In this document: in pieces, positions 35,001 to 45,417 of the stretch
Position numbering within the stretch: the first letter of the stretch is position 1
How the letters are laid out: each line of letters starts with the position of its first letter
Assembly: GCA_905178155.1 (NCBI GenBank)
Contig: CAJINV010000016.1
Coordinates: 959,386-1,023,385, forward strand
Origin: Amoebophrya sp. A120
Taxonomy: Eukaryota > Sar > Dinophyceae > Syndiniales > Amoebophryaceae
Reading direction: 5' to 3'
DNA length: 64,000 nucleotides
The notes under the pieces: generated by a model
Told to the model about the DNA's origin: nothing
The model's input: the letters and a program-made list of their open reading frames with translations, nothing else
Database searches by the model: none
Made by a program: the position numbers and the translations under genes

Positions 35001-36681
35001 TTTTCCAAAACTCTTCTTCAAAAAGTTGGTCTCGGAACCCGTCGATCGAACGATCGACTTGGAGCAGATTTACCCGACCTACGCCACCTCCATCGACGCG
35101 ATCCTGAACTGGCGCCCGAGCCCCGCCGATCTCCCCATCCACCAAGCGAACCAGCAGTTCGACGACACCTTCTGCCTGGATTTCTCGGTCAGCTACAAGA
35201 ACGCCTTTGACCAGAACATCACGGTGGAATTGTGCGAAAACGGGCTGAAAAAAACGGTGAACTACGAAAACCGCGAGTACTTCGTCGATTTATTGTCGGA
35301 GTTTCTGTTGAACAAGCAATGCGAGAAGTTCGTGGACCCACTGAAGCAGGGGTTTCAAACCGTGTGCAACGAACGGTCGGCGATCGCCGGCACCCTGTTT
35401 TCGGATGAACTGCAGCTGATCGTCGGGGGGGAGCGAGTGCTGGACTTCGACGCTTTGAAGGAGGGGACCACGTACATAGGCTTTGACCGGGACTCGGACT
35501 TTATCAAGAATTTCTGGTCCGTCCTACGAAACTACTCGCTCGAGAGAAAGTATGGAAGCGTCAGGTTTGAAATCGTCAAAGTTGAAATAATTTGTAATGC
35601 GTAAAATGCATGACCCGCGGCACGTGTGTTGCAGGGCAGGCAAGTGAGGCCGAGTGTAAGCCTGTTTGGGGCTACAGCTCGAGCTGCTAAAGTAGCATGA
35701 GAAAATCACTCTTCTTTGCCTAAACAGCATATAACAAACTGGATTTAGGGACAGCCGAAATTTGTCATGCGCCACTTAGAAACTGGGTTCCAATTGGCAT
35801 CCATTTTATGCATTACAAATTATTTTAACTTTGACGATTTCAAACCTGACGCTTCCATAGAAAGCGGGCGTTCTTGGATTTTGTAACGGGGAGCGACATT
35901 CCGCCGATCGGTGGACTGAAGGAACTACAGCTGAAAATCCAGAAGAACGGCGAGGAGCCCATATTACAATGAAAAATGCCCCTCCCATATCGAAATTCGA
36001 TGTTTCTAATGCTGGATTTCCGTACACAGATCGGATTTGTGTTGCAGTAGAGAGCTGCAGGCCTATGCCAAGCCTGAGCCGAGAGGTTTTGACTTCGGTG
36101 CCTAGCATGACAAACGTCTATGCTGTAAGCCGAGCAGCATCACAAACAGCCTGCATAACGTGGCGGACGCTCTGGGCTTGCCCTCTTGCAAGACGGGCAG
36201 GATTTGTGGTCACAAATTTGCATCACAAATCTGAGGCGGATGCGCTTTGAATATGGGGAGGGCGGATTTTTCCTCGCAATAGCCCACGACGCGACTCCCG
36301 ACGAGCCACACTTGCTACAACATTTTGCTTATCAAGTGCAAAAATGTCTGGGTCTGGAAGGATGTAACTTGTGATGCTGCATTTGGATTCCAGAAAAATC
36401 TGCATTGCATGAGTACCAAAAGGAATGTAATTTTTGCTACGCGGAGAGGGCATTTGTCATGCGGAGTAGGCATCAAGAAGCTCTAAAAAAATCTGTGGCG
36501 CTAGGGCATGCATCACAGGCATCAGGGCTCATGCAAAACGTGCATGACAAGTGTCAGAATCTTCCAGACCCAGACACTTTTACAGTTCATATTGCTCTTA
36601 CCGGAGTACAGCTCGCGCACAAAGCTGGACCGGCTTTTGCGGATCGCAATTTCCAACGCAGAAGGCTTCGGGATGGAATAA
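26012..36681 (+). CDS. RCC1-repeat HECT E3 ubiquitin ligase (HERC-like), 2373 aa
   Basis: Exons 26012-27020, 27176-27292, 27577-27621, 27934-28856, 29046-29127, 29289-29345, 29603-30734, 30908-32561, 32720-32809, 33062-33104, 33430-34007, 34223-34314, 34476-35550, 35865-35961, 36287-36329, 36597-36681. Residues ~150-560 hold RCC1 blades (AAGDQHFLALSDQG, ACGENHSLILTEAGEVYSFG, ACGRHHSLAVSISGNAFSWG, LAGGGQHSAFVL). The middle is Ser/Gln/Gly-rich with no known domain. The HECT domain begins near residue 2030 (LKIKFKGEEGLDDGGLTKEF) and continues with 'RAFLDFVTGSDIPPIGG' to the catalytic motif 'LPTSHTCYNILLLPEY'. The active Cys is about residue 2341, 33 residues from the end, as usual. It should transfer ubiquitin through a Cys thioester; the target is unknown. 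A downstream ATG at 26036 could be the start instead. The HECT end is assembled only after removing E, D and B introners. Confidence 0.9.
27021..27170 (+). mobile_element. introner, family A
   Basis: TSD ACGCA is perfect. Excision gives FLRRNPHYKY. Confidence 0.9.
27293..27571 (+). mobile_element. introner, family C
   Basis: TSD is GCCGA / TCCGA. Excision gives IETPMRVEG. Confidence 0.85.
27622..27928 (+). mobile_element. introner, family E
   Basis: TSD GATCG is perfect. Excision gives VRQIACGRHHSLAV, rebuilding an RCC1 blade. Confidence 0.92.
28857..29045 (+). other. conventional GT-AG intron (189 bp)
   Basis: Donor GTAAGTATT, acceptor TACATCTCAG; no TIR or TSD. It joins PVQE to VDSSTG in frame. 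Confidence 0.88.
29128..29283 (+). mobile_element. introner, family A
   Basis: TSD is AGCTG / AGGTG. Excision gives ARQADEFKE. Confidence 0.86.
29346..29597 (+). mobile_element. introner, family B
   Basis: TSD CCCTA is perfect. The left tip is TACCAAATG instead of TATCAAATG. Excision gives LSSPTPSAE. Confidence 0.88.
30735..30902 (+). mobile_element. introner, family A
   Basis: TSD TTTCA is perfect. Left tip has a short duplication (GAACTTGAACTGC); the right arm is diverged (GATACTAAAAGACGC). Excision gives CFVFQGLST. Confidence 0.86.
32562..32714 (+). mobile_element. introner, family A
   Basis: TSD TGCAG is perfect. Excision gives LKSMQRMARV. Confidence 0.9.
32810..33056 (+). mobile_element. 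introner, family B
   Basis: TSD TCAAC is perfect. Excision gives AYILNIDESIW. Confidence 0.9.
33105..33424 (+). mobile_element. introner, family D
   Basis: TSD CATGA is perfect. It leaves a 43-nt exon upstream; excision gives YLLDMIYVSAL. Confidence 0.9.
34008..34217 (+). mobile_element. introner, family F
   Basis: TSD CGCAG is perfect. Excision gives MFAQYSKNKP. Confidence 0.9.
34315..34470 (+). mobile_element. introner, family A, ending ATC
   Basis: TSD AGACA is perfect, but the last base is C where all typical copies end ATA. Excision gives GVPRQIMSF. Confidence 0.88.
35551..35859 (+). mobile_element. introner, family E
   Basis: TSD GAAAG is perfect. Excision gives SLERKRAFLDFVTG inside the HECT C-lobe; a GT-AG reading would add one Lys. 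Confidence 0.92.
35962..36281 (+). mobile_element. introner, family D
   Basis: TSD GCCCA is perfect. Excision gives GEEPTTRLPTSHTC, leading to the catalytic cysteine. Confidence 0.92.
36330..36591 (+). mobile_element. introner, family B
   Basis: TSD TTGCT is perfect. It bounds the 43-nt exon that carries the catalytic Cys; excision gives CYNILLLPEY. Confidence 0.92.
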
Positions 36682-37694
36682 ACAGATTGCTGCATAGTGA
36701 TGTAACACAAACACTCCGAGAATGAAGTGGCTGTCATAGTAAACACAAACACCAGAGACTCCTGAAACCCAATATCGCCACTCCTGCCCCTTTGAATGAT
36801 GTCGCATCGCCTGGAACATTTCTTATTATTGTTCGTCATCTTCTTCTTCAGGAAAAGCAAAAGATAAGGCAACCTCTTGTTGGCTGCATGTTGTGATGTC
36901 GCTGTCGCAACTTCCCGCTAGTCCAGCCTCCTACGTGCCCGTACTGAATGTTGGCATTTTATTTTGCCCTTCACAAAACCATAACCAACACATAGCAGCT
37001 TCGGTTTCGAGCTCTAACATCAAATCACTATGAGTCCTCGGTGTTGTGTCTCGTACTTCTACTCGTTGCTATGTGCTTGATCTTGATAAATCTGTCGAGC
37101 AGGCCAGGATACAAGTACTCAAACTCGGTTGTTTTTTTTTCGTTTTTTGCAGATCGTGCACGAGACAACTGTAAACTGAAATAAAACCAATGTAAGCTGT
37201 ACATCGGTCGTTTTTTCGTGATGTGGTCGAGAAAATCGTGCAAAAACATCATCAAAATCGTCCCACCGAAGAACTCCGTCGCCCTCACCACGTCCTTCGA
37301 TGTTGTAAAGCCTATCTGGGCAGATGAAGCTAGCTGCATTAAATTTTTGGCGTGTTTAGGTGTAAAAGTAGCGTCTTAAAAAATAAAATCTGGGTATAAA
37401 AAGATATCACCAGTTGTTATCCAGGCCCCGCTACGCCTCAGCCGCTCTCCGATACTGCACATAAAACAAAGTAGAGCAGATCTTTCATCATGTGACGATG
37501 CTTATCTGGCCAAGAACCTAGCAATTTCGCATCGCCTGGATATTGTTGTTGCTACCCGGAAAGGAACTTCTTTACCCGCACAAAAAAGTTTCTTCGCCAG
37601 CTCGCACTAGCGGCGCAATTTGATTACCTCCCCAAGGACTACGTACATCAAGACGGTACATCTATCTTCGGTAGTTTATAATACATAAATCAAA
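36682..37694. other. intergenic spacer
   Basis: About 1 kb with no supported gene or introner; AT-rich stretches near 37130 and 37380 precede the kinase gene. Confidence 0.4.
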
Positions 37695-40600
37695 ATGGCT
37701 TCGTGTCTGGCCGGCATCTGCAGCGCAGTTTGCGGAACAGAGGGAGCTTCCAATAAAGAACAGTTCGCCGCCCTGCCCGGCCGACCCTCGGCTGCAGAAA
37801 ATGGTGGTCAAAATGGAGTGTACACCAGCGCCGGCGACCTCGACCCGTCGAAACTGATCGAGGAATCCATGCCCTCCCTCAAGATCAACCTCTCGAACGA
37901 TCTGCTGAACCAGATCGCGGCCAAGGATGGCAACGGCTCCAATACCAGCTTCCAGGCGTTGCTGGTGAAAAAGTCGCACTCCGGGAGCCTGCAGACCTAT
38001 TACGAAGAGTCGGGTGGGCGGACGGGGTCGCTGTTAGGGGAAGGCGGATTCGGATCAGTCAGGAAGATGGTGCACAAAACGACCGGGAGACTTCGGGCGG
38101 TGAAGAAGGTATTGTACCGAATTATTCTTGGTGAATTTGGTGCGCAGTTTTTGCATTGATTCCTTTTTTTCACTTTGCAACTACATCTTTCTTTGTTTTC
38201 AACAAGTAGAACCTCCAGCATGTTGGGTACTCACTAGGGCTCTTACGATGCTGTCGTAGTTCGCTGGCTTCGTTCGCCGATGTGTCATATCCCCACCAGT
38301 CGTGATGTCTCGATCTTTGTAGTGCTCGTAACCATATAAATGTTAACATGTTCTCACTGCCAAAACGACACAATCTCATTCTGATCATCTTAGGTCGAAA
38401 TCACTGCGGGGAACCTGGCGATGCTTTCCGCGGAGCTGTCCATCCTGCTCCAGCTGGACCACCCTAACGTGCTGAAGGTTTTCGAATGGTACCAGTCGGA
38501 GGACGAATCGTGTCTGTACATTGTCACGGAAATTTGCGACGGGGGCGAGATGCAGGATCTGCTCTTAGAGGGGAAGTCCCAGACAAACGCGGAGGGCCTC
38601 CTGTATGGCGCTCTCAACTGTTACATTCTCAACTGTTTTACATGAATTCGTGATGCAAGAGCGGCAAAATTGAAAGGGGGAAGATTGCGCCTTTTGCATT
38701 ACAGATTCCGCACAGATTTAGGCACTGTCTAGCCCTTCGCAGATTTGTCATGCGAAGCAGCTTGACCACCTGGCGCCTTAAGGTAACTTTGCATGACAAA
38801 TCATGTAACAGCTGAGAATGTAACGTTTGAGAATCCCATATCCTGCTCCAGGTTTTTTCCGCGGTGCAGTACTGCCACCAGATGGGAGTGGTGCATCGGG
38901 ACCTGAAACTCGAAAACTGCCTTCTGAAGGACAAACTACAGCGGGCTTCCGACGGGTCTTTATGCATTGCAAAAGCATCGTAATAGTAGCAATTGCATTA
39001 CAAATTTGCTTAGCATTACAAATGAAATTTGTCATGCTGTTTTACCTTGAAAAGGAGATTTGTCATGCATAGCAGCAATCACTACGAGTACGATGCTTTT
39101 GCACAGGATAGTCTCTGATCCAAAACGACGATTTGTCTCACGTGCTGATCAAGGTGATCGATTTTGGGCTCGCCGCGGTCCAACAGAAATCGGTCGAGAT
39201 CAAGCAACAGGAAGACGACTACACGCGGGACCCCTCCGACCGCACGACCGCGTCCTGCTCGTTGACGGAGGTGCTCGGCACGCCGTACTACATCGCGCCG
39301 GAAGTGTTGGACCCCTCGGTGCCCTACAACGAGAAGTGTGACGTTTGGGCGCTGGGGATCATGATGTACATGCTCTTGTCCGGCGAGCACCCCTTCGCCG
39401 TGGAGGCGGATTTGCACCGGCGGTCCCCGTATGAACTGCAAAAGTGTCTGGGTCTGGAAGAATTCAAGTTTGTCATGCTTATCTGGCATGACTCGAGAAT
39501 CTGTGTTGCATAGGCACGAAAGAGCCCTCTTAACTGTCATGCGAAAAGGCAGCTTGCCATGCGGAATACGTAAGACATGGCACTAGCCACAAAATTAGTC
39601 ATGCGTAGCTGCGTAATATTCCGGCGCGTCTATCATTCACTTGTTTTAGCATTACAAGTTTCCAGACCCAGACATTTTTGCATTTGATACCCCGAAGAAA
39701 CTCTTTCACCGGATTAAGACGAAGGAGCCGAATATGCAGCGCCTGAAGGACGCGAATGTGTCACCGTCCGCCATAGACCTGATCACGAAATTACTCGTAT
39801 GCATTGCAGATATGTCTGGGTCTGGAAAAATGCCAGGTTTGCCATGCTCTGCTAGCATGACTGTCAAGTCTGTCATGCCAGGTACCCAAAAGCGCCACTT
39901 TTGTGTCATGCAAAAACCTAGCTTCTCATGCAGAATAGGCAACACCTAGCGACTCAAAAACCTGTCATGCTGAGCCGTCATTTCTGGCGTTCTCTTGATT
40001 CGCCAACCAGCATCACAACTTTTCAGACCCAGACATTTTTGCATTTGATAACTCGAGAAGGACTTTCGCACGCGGCCTTCCGCGCGCGAGGCGCTGCAGC
40101 ACCCCTGGTGTCAGCGGGCGAGACAGAATTTGATCACTGGCGACCAGGTGGCGCTGTCCGCCCCGCTGCGCAACATGCAGCTCTACTATCAAATGCAAAA
40201 ATGTCTGGGTCTGGAAGGATGGAACCTGTGATGCGCATTTCGGAACACACAAGAATCCCTCATGCATAGGTAGCAAGAGGTGCTCAATTTCTCTCACCAA
40301 AATGGGGGATTTGTCATGCGGGTTCGGCATTGCGGAAGCTTCGCGAAGCCTGTGATGCTAGCGCTTCCATGCCAGACCTTCTGTGTCATGCAGAAACAGC
40401 GCGACGCTTCCAGACCCAGACACTTTTACATTTGATATCTACTCAAAGACGTCGAAACTAGAGCGGGTGTTGCGAACCATAGTTGCCCGGGAGGCAAAGC
40501 ATCAGGATCTAGAGGCCCTCAGATACGCCTTCGCTGAGGTACTTATGTTTATGTCGGAACAACTACTGCGTAAAGATCAAGATGGAAGTGTTGTTGTATA

Positions 40601-42142
40601 TGAGTTGGAATTTATGTCTGTGAGGTAGAGATCGTGTTTGAGTTCGAGTAGTTGCGGTCGAACGCTCATGGCACGTCCATGAGAATTTGATGCTCGTACT
40701 ACCACTAATTATCATGTGAGCATGGTAGATGAAGAAGGAGAAGACAATGCCGGAAATGTGAAAAAAAAATCAGGTTGATGAGGACGGGTCCGGCGTGTTA
40801 TCCAAGGACGAGGTTAAGCACTTGTTTCAATTAAAACTCGGCGCCGATAACGTGGATGAGAAACTGTTCGAGACTACCTGGACGGCCCTGGATACCGACG
40901 GGAGTGGATACGACAGTGCACAACTCCCCCTCCCCCTCATTTGTCATGCAAAATACCCACTCCACCCGTTGCCTCTTGGCATTGTTTGCATGATAAGTTC
41001 TGGTAGCCCAAATAGAACTGTAATCCAGTCGTGTAAATTTGTCATGCAAAGCCGGCATTTTTGCTGATGCTTGTATTGCTGTTCATCCAATACAAATGAT
41101 GGAAAGATGCTGGAGTTGTGCACTGTCATAGTGGAAACATCGGGTACACCGAGTTTTTGTCCGCCGTCCTGGACAAGAACCTGCTGGCACAGGAGGAGAC
41201 AATAACCCGAGCGTTCGAGTATTTTGATTTGGACAATTCTGGAAAAATCGACCGCGACGAGCTTGTATCTTTTGCAAAAGTATCGTACTCGTACTAATTG
41301 CAGCTACGCATGACAATTTTTTTTCCCAAGCTAAATCAGCATGACAAATTCCATTTGTCATGCTGCGCCAATTTGTATTGCAATTACTACTAGTACGATG
41401 CTTTTGCAGTTCATAGCCTGCAGTAGTGCTCGGCGACGCCGAGGTCGAGGCGGTGATGAAGAAATTGGATGTCGATGGGTCCGGACAGATTTCGCGGGAC
41501 GAGTTTGGGGAGTTCGTGCGCCAGATAGCCGTATCCAATGCAAATATGTCTGGGTCAGGAAAGAATGGAATTTGTGATGCTACCTTCGGAGTCTACAAAA
41601 AATCTGTATTGCGTGAAGAGCAAACGAGGTCCAGTGTTTGCTACGCGGAGGTGAGGGCATTTCTGATGCGGTATGGACATCAGGAAGCCCCTGCAGAATC
41701 TGTGATGCTACAACAGCATGCATCACGGACGTCATGGGTCATGCAACATCTGCATGACAAACTCCTGCATTCTTCCAGAGCCAGACATATTTGCATTTGA
41801 TGAGCCGCAAACGCCGGTGGGTCTTCGGCCGGAGTAAGGTCCGGGCAGGGGAGCCGCTCTGGCTCGAAGATTGCGGCGCCCGACCGGTATACGTACGTGT
41901 CCGAAGCAGGAGGTCGCGCAACGTCAAACGCCGGAGGGGCGGCAAAGCCCCCGCGAGTCAGTGCTGCTGTTCCGGGCATCGTGGCTGCGGCCGGCCCGGG
42001 AGAAGACGGGATAACAAAATCGAAAAGCAAGTTTGGACAGCAGAAGTCTATGGTGGTCAAGCAGGCTGCGCTAGCGTCAGTGAAATACACAAAAAAAGAC
42101 TTGGAGCAAAGTTATGATGGGGAAGGATCCAGTAGCGACTAG
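37695..42142 (+). CDS. calcium-dependent protein kinase (CDPK), 697 aa
   Basis: Exons 37695-38108, 38394-38603, 38846-38960, 39116-39429, 39695-39797, 40056-40186, 40443-40538, 40774-40908, 41136-41265, 41421-41531, 41808-42142. Kinase motifs in order: glycine loop LGEGGFGSV (~114-122), ATP-binding Lys in RAVKK (137), [10 protein letters not shown] with catalytic Asp227, IDFGLA with Asp262, GTPYYIAPE. Four EF-hands follow: [12 protein letters not shown] (463-474), [12 protein letters not shown] (501-512), [12 protein letters not shown] and [12 protein letters not shown], all with complete loops. It is a serine/threonine kinase switched on by calcium, a class central to alveolate signalling. 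The N-terminus [13 protein letters not shown] has no Gly2 but several Cys that could be palmitoylated. The segment between DFG and GTPYY is lengthened by ~25 residues. Two GT-AG introns and eight introners interrupt it. Confidence 0.93.
38109..38393 (+). other. conventional GT-AG intron (285 bp)
   Basis: Donor GTATTG, acceptor GATCATCTTAG; no TIR or TSD. It joins AVKK to VEITAGN in the kinase N-lobe. Confidence 0.85.
38604..38840 (+). mobile_element. introner, family H (single copy here)
   Basis: TSD TCCTG is perfect. Arms share TTACATTCTCA(A/G)CTGTT in inverted order, unlike families A-G. Excision gives [11 protein letters not shown] in the kinase. Confidence 0.87.
38961..39110 (+). mobile_element. 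introner, family A
   Basis: TSD is GTCTT / GTCTC. Excision gives DGSLIQNDD. Confidence 0.87.
39430..39689 (+). mobile_element. introner, family B with A-like left tip
   Basis: TSD CCCCG is perfect. The left tip TATGAACTGCAAAAG is A-type, then GTCTGGGTCTGG is B-type. Excision gives [11 protein letters not shown]. Confidence 0.9.
39798..40050 (+). mobile_element. introner, family B
   Basis: TSD ACTCG is perfect. Excision gives [14 protein letters not shown], kinase subdomain XI. Confidence 0.92.
40187..40437 (+). mobile_element. introner, family B
   Basis: TSD TCTAC is perfect. Excision gives NMQLYSKTSK. Confidence 0.92.
40539..40773 (+). other. conventional GT-AG intron (about 235 bp)
   Basis: Donor GTACTTATG, acceptor AAATCAG; no TIR or TSD. 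It joins RYAFAE to VDEDGSG at the first EF-hand. Confidence 0.85.
40909..41130 (+). mobile_element. introner, family G
   Basis: TSD GTGGA is perfect. The left tip reads TACGACAGTGCAC. It splits EF-hand 2; excision gives [13 protein letters not shown]. Confidence 0.92.
41266..41415 (+). mobile_element. introner, family A
   Basis: TSD is GCTTG / GCCTG. The left tip is shortened (TATCTTTTGCAAAAG). Excision gives DRDELAVVLGD in EF-hand 3. Confidence 0.87.
41532..41802 (+). mobile_element. introner, family B, ending ATG
   Basis: TSD AGCCG is perfect, but the element ends GATG, not GATA. Excision gives RQIANAGGSS. Confidence 0.88.
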
Positions 42143-43257
42143 TAGTAGGTTTTTTTTCAACAAAAATATGCGACTCATATTTGCTAAGAGGTTTATACAT
42201 CTTAATCTTTTCAAAAAGAACGACCCAGAAGACGGAGATACATTCATACTCATGTCTCGAAGAAGTAGAAGATCATTGGCCTACTTCGAGTTTCGCACGC
42301 ACCTGTTGGCTCGCAGCACACTGTCTCTTATTCAGAATACTAGGTCAATCTGTGCTGTGACGCGTTTTTTTTTCCTTACCTCCAGTATAAAATTTTCCGC
42401 ACTGCTAGTAGAACTGCCTTTGAGACGGTAGAAGCATAGCCATGGCCGGTTTCGCATTCGAGGCTCTGGGTGCGCGGTGCAAGTTTTCCATTCATGATAG
42501 TTAGCTGTCGGGGTACTTAAGAAAAACAACTTTTGCGCAGGTGCACGTGCACATAAAGAACATTACTAGCCTTGAGATGAAGAGCGCGACAGGAGGTCAA
42601 CATATTTTCCATAGTTGTTTATGTTCTGACCATAAGTATCATGCTCATGATATATTCCTACACGATGTCTACTCAGTATTTTCTGTTCGTGTTTCAGTGT
42701 CGTGAGACCACAAACAGCGCAAAACATCACTGTGTCTGTGTCATACGTATTTACCACTTATTGGATCTTCTTACATGCAGCTACGTCGGCGTGGTGACCC
42801 TGACCGCCACGGACGCGGCGATTTCTTCGCAAGTTGGAGTCATTGAGGCAACTGCGACACCTGTTCATTTTGTTCTGCCGACGCCTTCGCGTTTGAATTC
42901 GATCATGAGTCCACATCGTCAGAATAAGTAGGAAGCAGCTTTAGGAAAAATGAAAATGAGGATGAAGAGGCCCCCCGTCGGGTCGTGGAGGTTCGGTCTA
43001 CCTAAAAATTCATTGTTCCTGCCGTGAGTAGTTCTAGTTCACCACCAATTTGAATAGCTTATCTCGCTTTTTTTTGGAAGAACCACTCTCGTCTTTTTCG
43101 GTCGTCGTGTTTTATTGTTGTTGACATTCGATATGCTTATCCTTATGCAGTAGTTGATGTTGTATTACCAACAGGACAAGCTAAAGATTCATCATCATTC
43201 GATCCAGCATAACAAGTCCAAGTCATAAATATGAAGCTGTGCTGAGAGAGGAAGATC
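42143..43257. other. intergenic spacer
   Basis: About 1.1 kb. A GC-richer stretch at 42780-42900 interrupts AT-rich DNA and could be an unplaced exon, but no protein family is recognisable. Confidence 0.35.
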
Positions 43258-45417
43258 ATGCCATCTACTTCCGTGCGCGCCGTGCTGCCCACTAGCACCG
43301 CAAACCAAGCTTCGTCGTTGATGTTCCGGCACCACCCCCACTCCCACCATCCCCGGATCATCTCCCGTCAGCACCCGTTGGTAAAGCACCTCCGTGACCT
43401 CCGGCGCAACCGGCACTATCGCAACGCCGAGACCTTGTTTGTGAAAGGCGGCAATTTGATCGCCAGCTCGCCCGTGGCGCCTCGCAGGATTGTGGTGCCG
43501 TTGTTGGGAGCCGGAGATAGAAGTACTTATTGGGATCGGGATGATCATGATATTAATTCTACAGCTAGTGCTGCTGCTGTAAGAACAAGGGACGAGGCGT
43601 TATTTTTAGCCGAGGACCACAGCGCGAATGATTCTGTCGCCAGCGAAAGCGCCAGTCCCCCTGAGAGAGTGCACCAGGCGCCGGTATCGAGCAGGAGCAA
43701 CGGCGACATTTTGCCCAACCTGGAGGCTGCAGTGGAGCATCGTTGGCCTGGACAGAGGGTGGAGATCACAAGACTACCGGCGGAGCTGCTTGAATACATT
43801 GTCGCTGACGGGCCTTCCGATGCCAGAACAACAATCGGGGGAAGGGCTGGTCGTGGCAACACTCTGGGCCCGCAGTGGCGCCATCATGATCTACTTCACA
43901 GAAACTCACACAACTACCTCGAACGTGAAAGAAGACCAAAATTATGTGACGAGGAGGAGGACACAGCATGCGCACCAGGACGGCCCTCGACGGGTTTCTC
44001 GTCGGGAGTTGGACATCAAGAAGGAAACTCAGTGGCAGATGAGGACAACTACAACGGCAACGGGATAATGAACACCGTACTGCCCAGAAAAATGAACGAT
44101 CACTCCGGCATCGTCCCGAGAAAACACGGCGCAACCCCAGAACAAATGTTGCAGCAGTGCTTTCGCAGCTGCTGTGGTGCAGCAGGGATCATGGAATCTA
44201 GTACCACTGCCGGGTCAGGATCATCTACACCTGCACTACGAGAACTACAACTCGGTGGACCACCAGCGCCGACAGCCAAAGCTGCTCACTTCGATGGCCT
44301 GATCGTCGCAGAGCTGGACCGTCCGGAGAGCAAGGATGAGGCGACGCTATTCATCTCCAACAAGAACTCTCATCTTGTTCACTGTTCTTACAACCAGAAC
44401 GAACTCGCAGACTCAGAATCCAACAACTCCTCGACCAAAAATCACGGACTGAGGCTGGTGCTGGCCCTCGACAACATTCAATACCCAGACAACATGGGGC
44501 AACTGATAAAGCTCGCGAGCGCCTACAAGTTTGACGCGGTCTTCACTACCCCGTGTTCCGTATCGCCACTGAACTGGCGTAGTTTGCACTACTCGGGGCT
44601 GTTGCCGAACTGGGGGCTTCCCTGGGTGGTATGCTGTGCAAAAGTAGCGTACTCGTATTACTACACTCACAAAAATCAATGATGAAAATCCGGCACAACT
44701 ACATGACAAACCTCCTACTAACTTCCCAACCTAAATCAGCATGACGGATTTCAGTTGTCAACATGCTGCGACAACTTGTAATTATGGCGCAAAAAGAGTT
44801 ACTTACTAGTAGAGACCGCGAGAGTTGTAGTTGTACGAGGATCATACACATACTTTTGCAAAAATTCATATCTGGAGGGGTGCACCAACGTGAAGCGAGA
44901 TTTGTTCGAGAAGATCGTGCAAAAACACAACCTGCTCCCCATCGTGGCCAGCAGTGACGAGGGAATTAGCACCACATTGCAGTCGATTTTCTCGGACAAG
45001 ACGTGCCGACACTACTTGGGAGGTGCTGGCGGTGGTGGTCGTGTGGGTAAAAACAAGAATAACTTCGACGGGTTGTGCCTGATCCTAGGCTCGGAGTCTT
45101 TTGGCCCTTCTCCGTACTGCATGGAAAACAGTATTATGAACTGCAAAAGTAAGTATCGTACTCGTAGTAATTGCTGCTATGCATGACTAATCTCTCTCTT
45201 AAGGGAAAACAGCATTACAAGTTTCATTTGTAATGCTTAGCGAATTTGTAATGCAATTTATACTAGTACGATGCTTTTGCACAGGATAAGTATAAAAATC
45301 CGCGTGCCCATGGCGTCGACCCTGCTCCAGTCACTGAATGTACATGTGGCAGGGGGCATTTTGATGGAGGAAATCCGGACCCAGGTGGATAGGTACTTTT
45401 TTGCAAATCACGCATGA
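43258..45417 (+). CDS. SpoU/TrmH-family RNA 2'-O-methyltransferase, 584 aa
   Basis: Exons 43258-44629, 44876-45134, 45294-45417. An N-terminal substrate-binding stretch 'HPLVKHLRDLRR...YRNAETLFVKGG' matches the SpoU pattern NpxvKxlxxLxxxxyRxxxxxFlxeG. After a ~330-residue low-complexity insert come the knotted SPOUT motifs: 'LALDNIQYPDNMGQLIKLAS' (motif 1), 'LCLILGSESFGPS' (motif 2, usually lvlGxEgxGl) and 'IRVPMASTLLQSLNVHVAGG' (motif 3, usually IPMxgxxxSLNvsvA). Such enzymes transfer methyl from S-adenosylmethionine to ribose 2'-OH of tRNA or rRNA; the leader could indicate an organelle form (MRM-like), which is inference. It has only two introners. Motif 2 has Ser for the usual Gly after Glu. 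Confidence 0.87.
44630..44870 (+). mobile_element. introner, diverged family A (241 bp)
   Basis: Flanks GGTGG / TCTGG match at three of five positions, yet removal of 5 nt keeps the frame (WVVEGCTN). The arms are recognisable (GTGCAAAAGTAGCGTACTCG; CATACTTTTGCA) but the interior is eroded. Confidence 0.75.
45135..45288 (+). mobile_element. introner, family A
   Basis: TSD AGTAT is perfect. Excision gives MENSIKIRVPMAS, rebuilding SPOUT motif 3. Confidence 0.92.

Noticed and set aside
35550-35864. Ordinary GT-AG intron (GTATGG...CCATAG) in the HECT gene
   Set aside because: It is possible in this one case but adds an extra Lys codon. The same family at 5280 (TSD CGGAC) has no GT-AG option, so the TSD rule is preferred.
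42641-42931. Small + strand gene in the spacer before the methyltransferase
   Set aside because: Composition changes halfway, no family is recognisable and no introner or splice evidence supports it.
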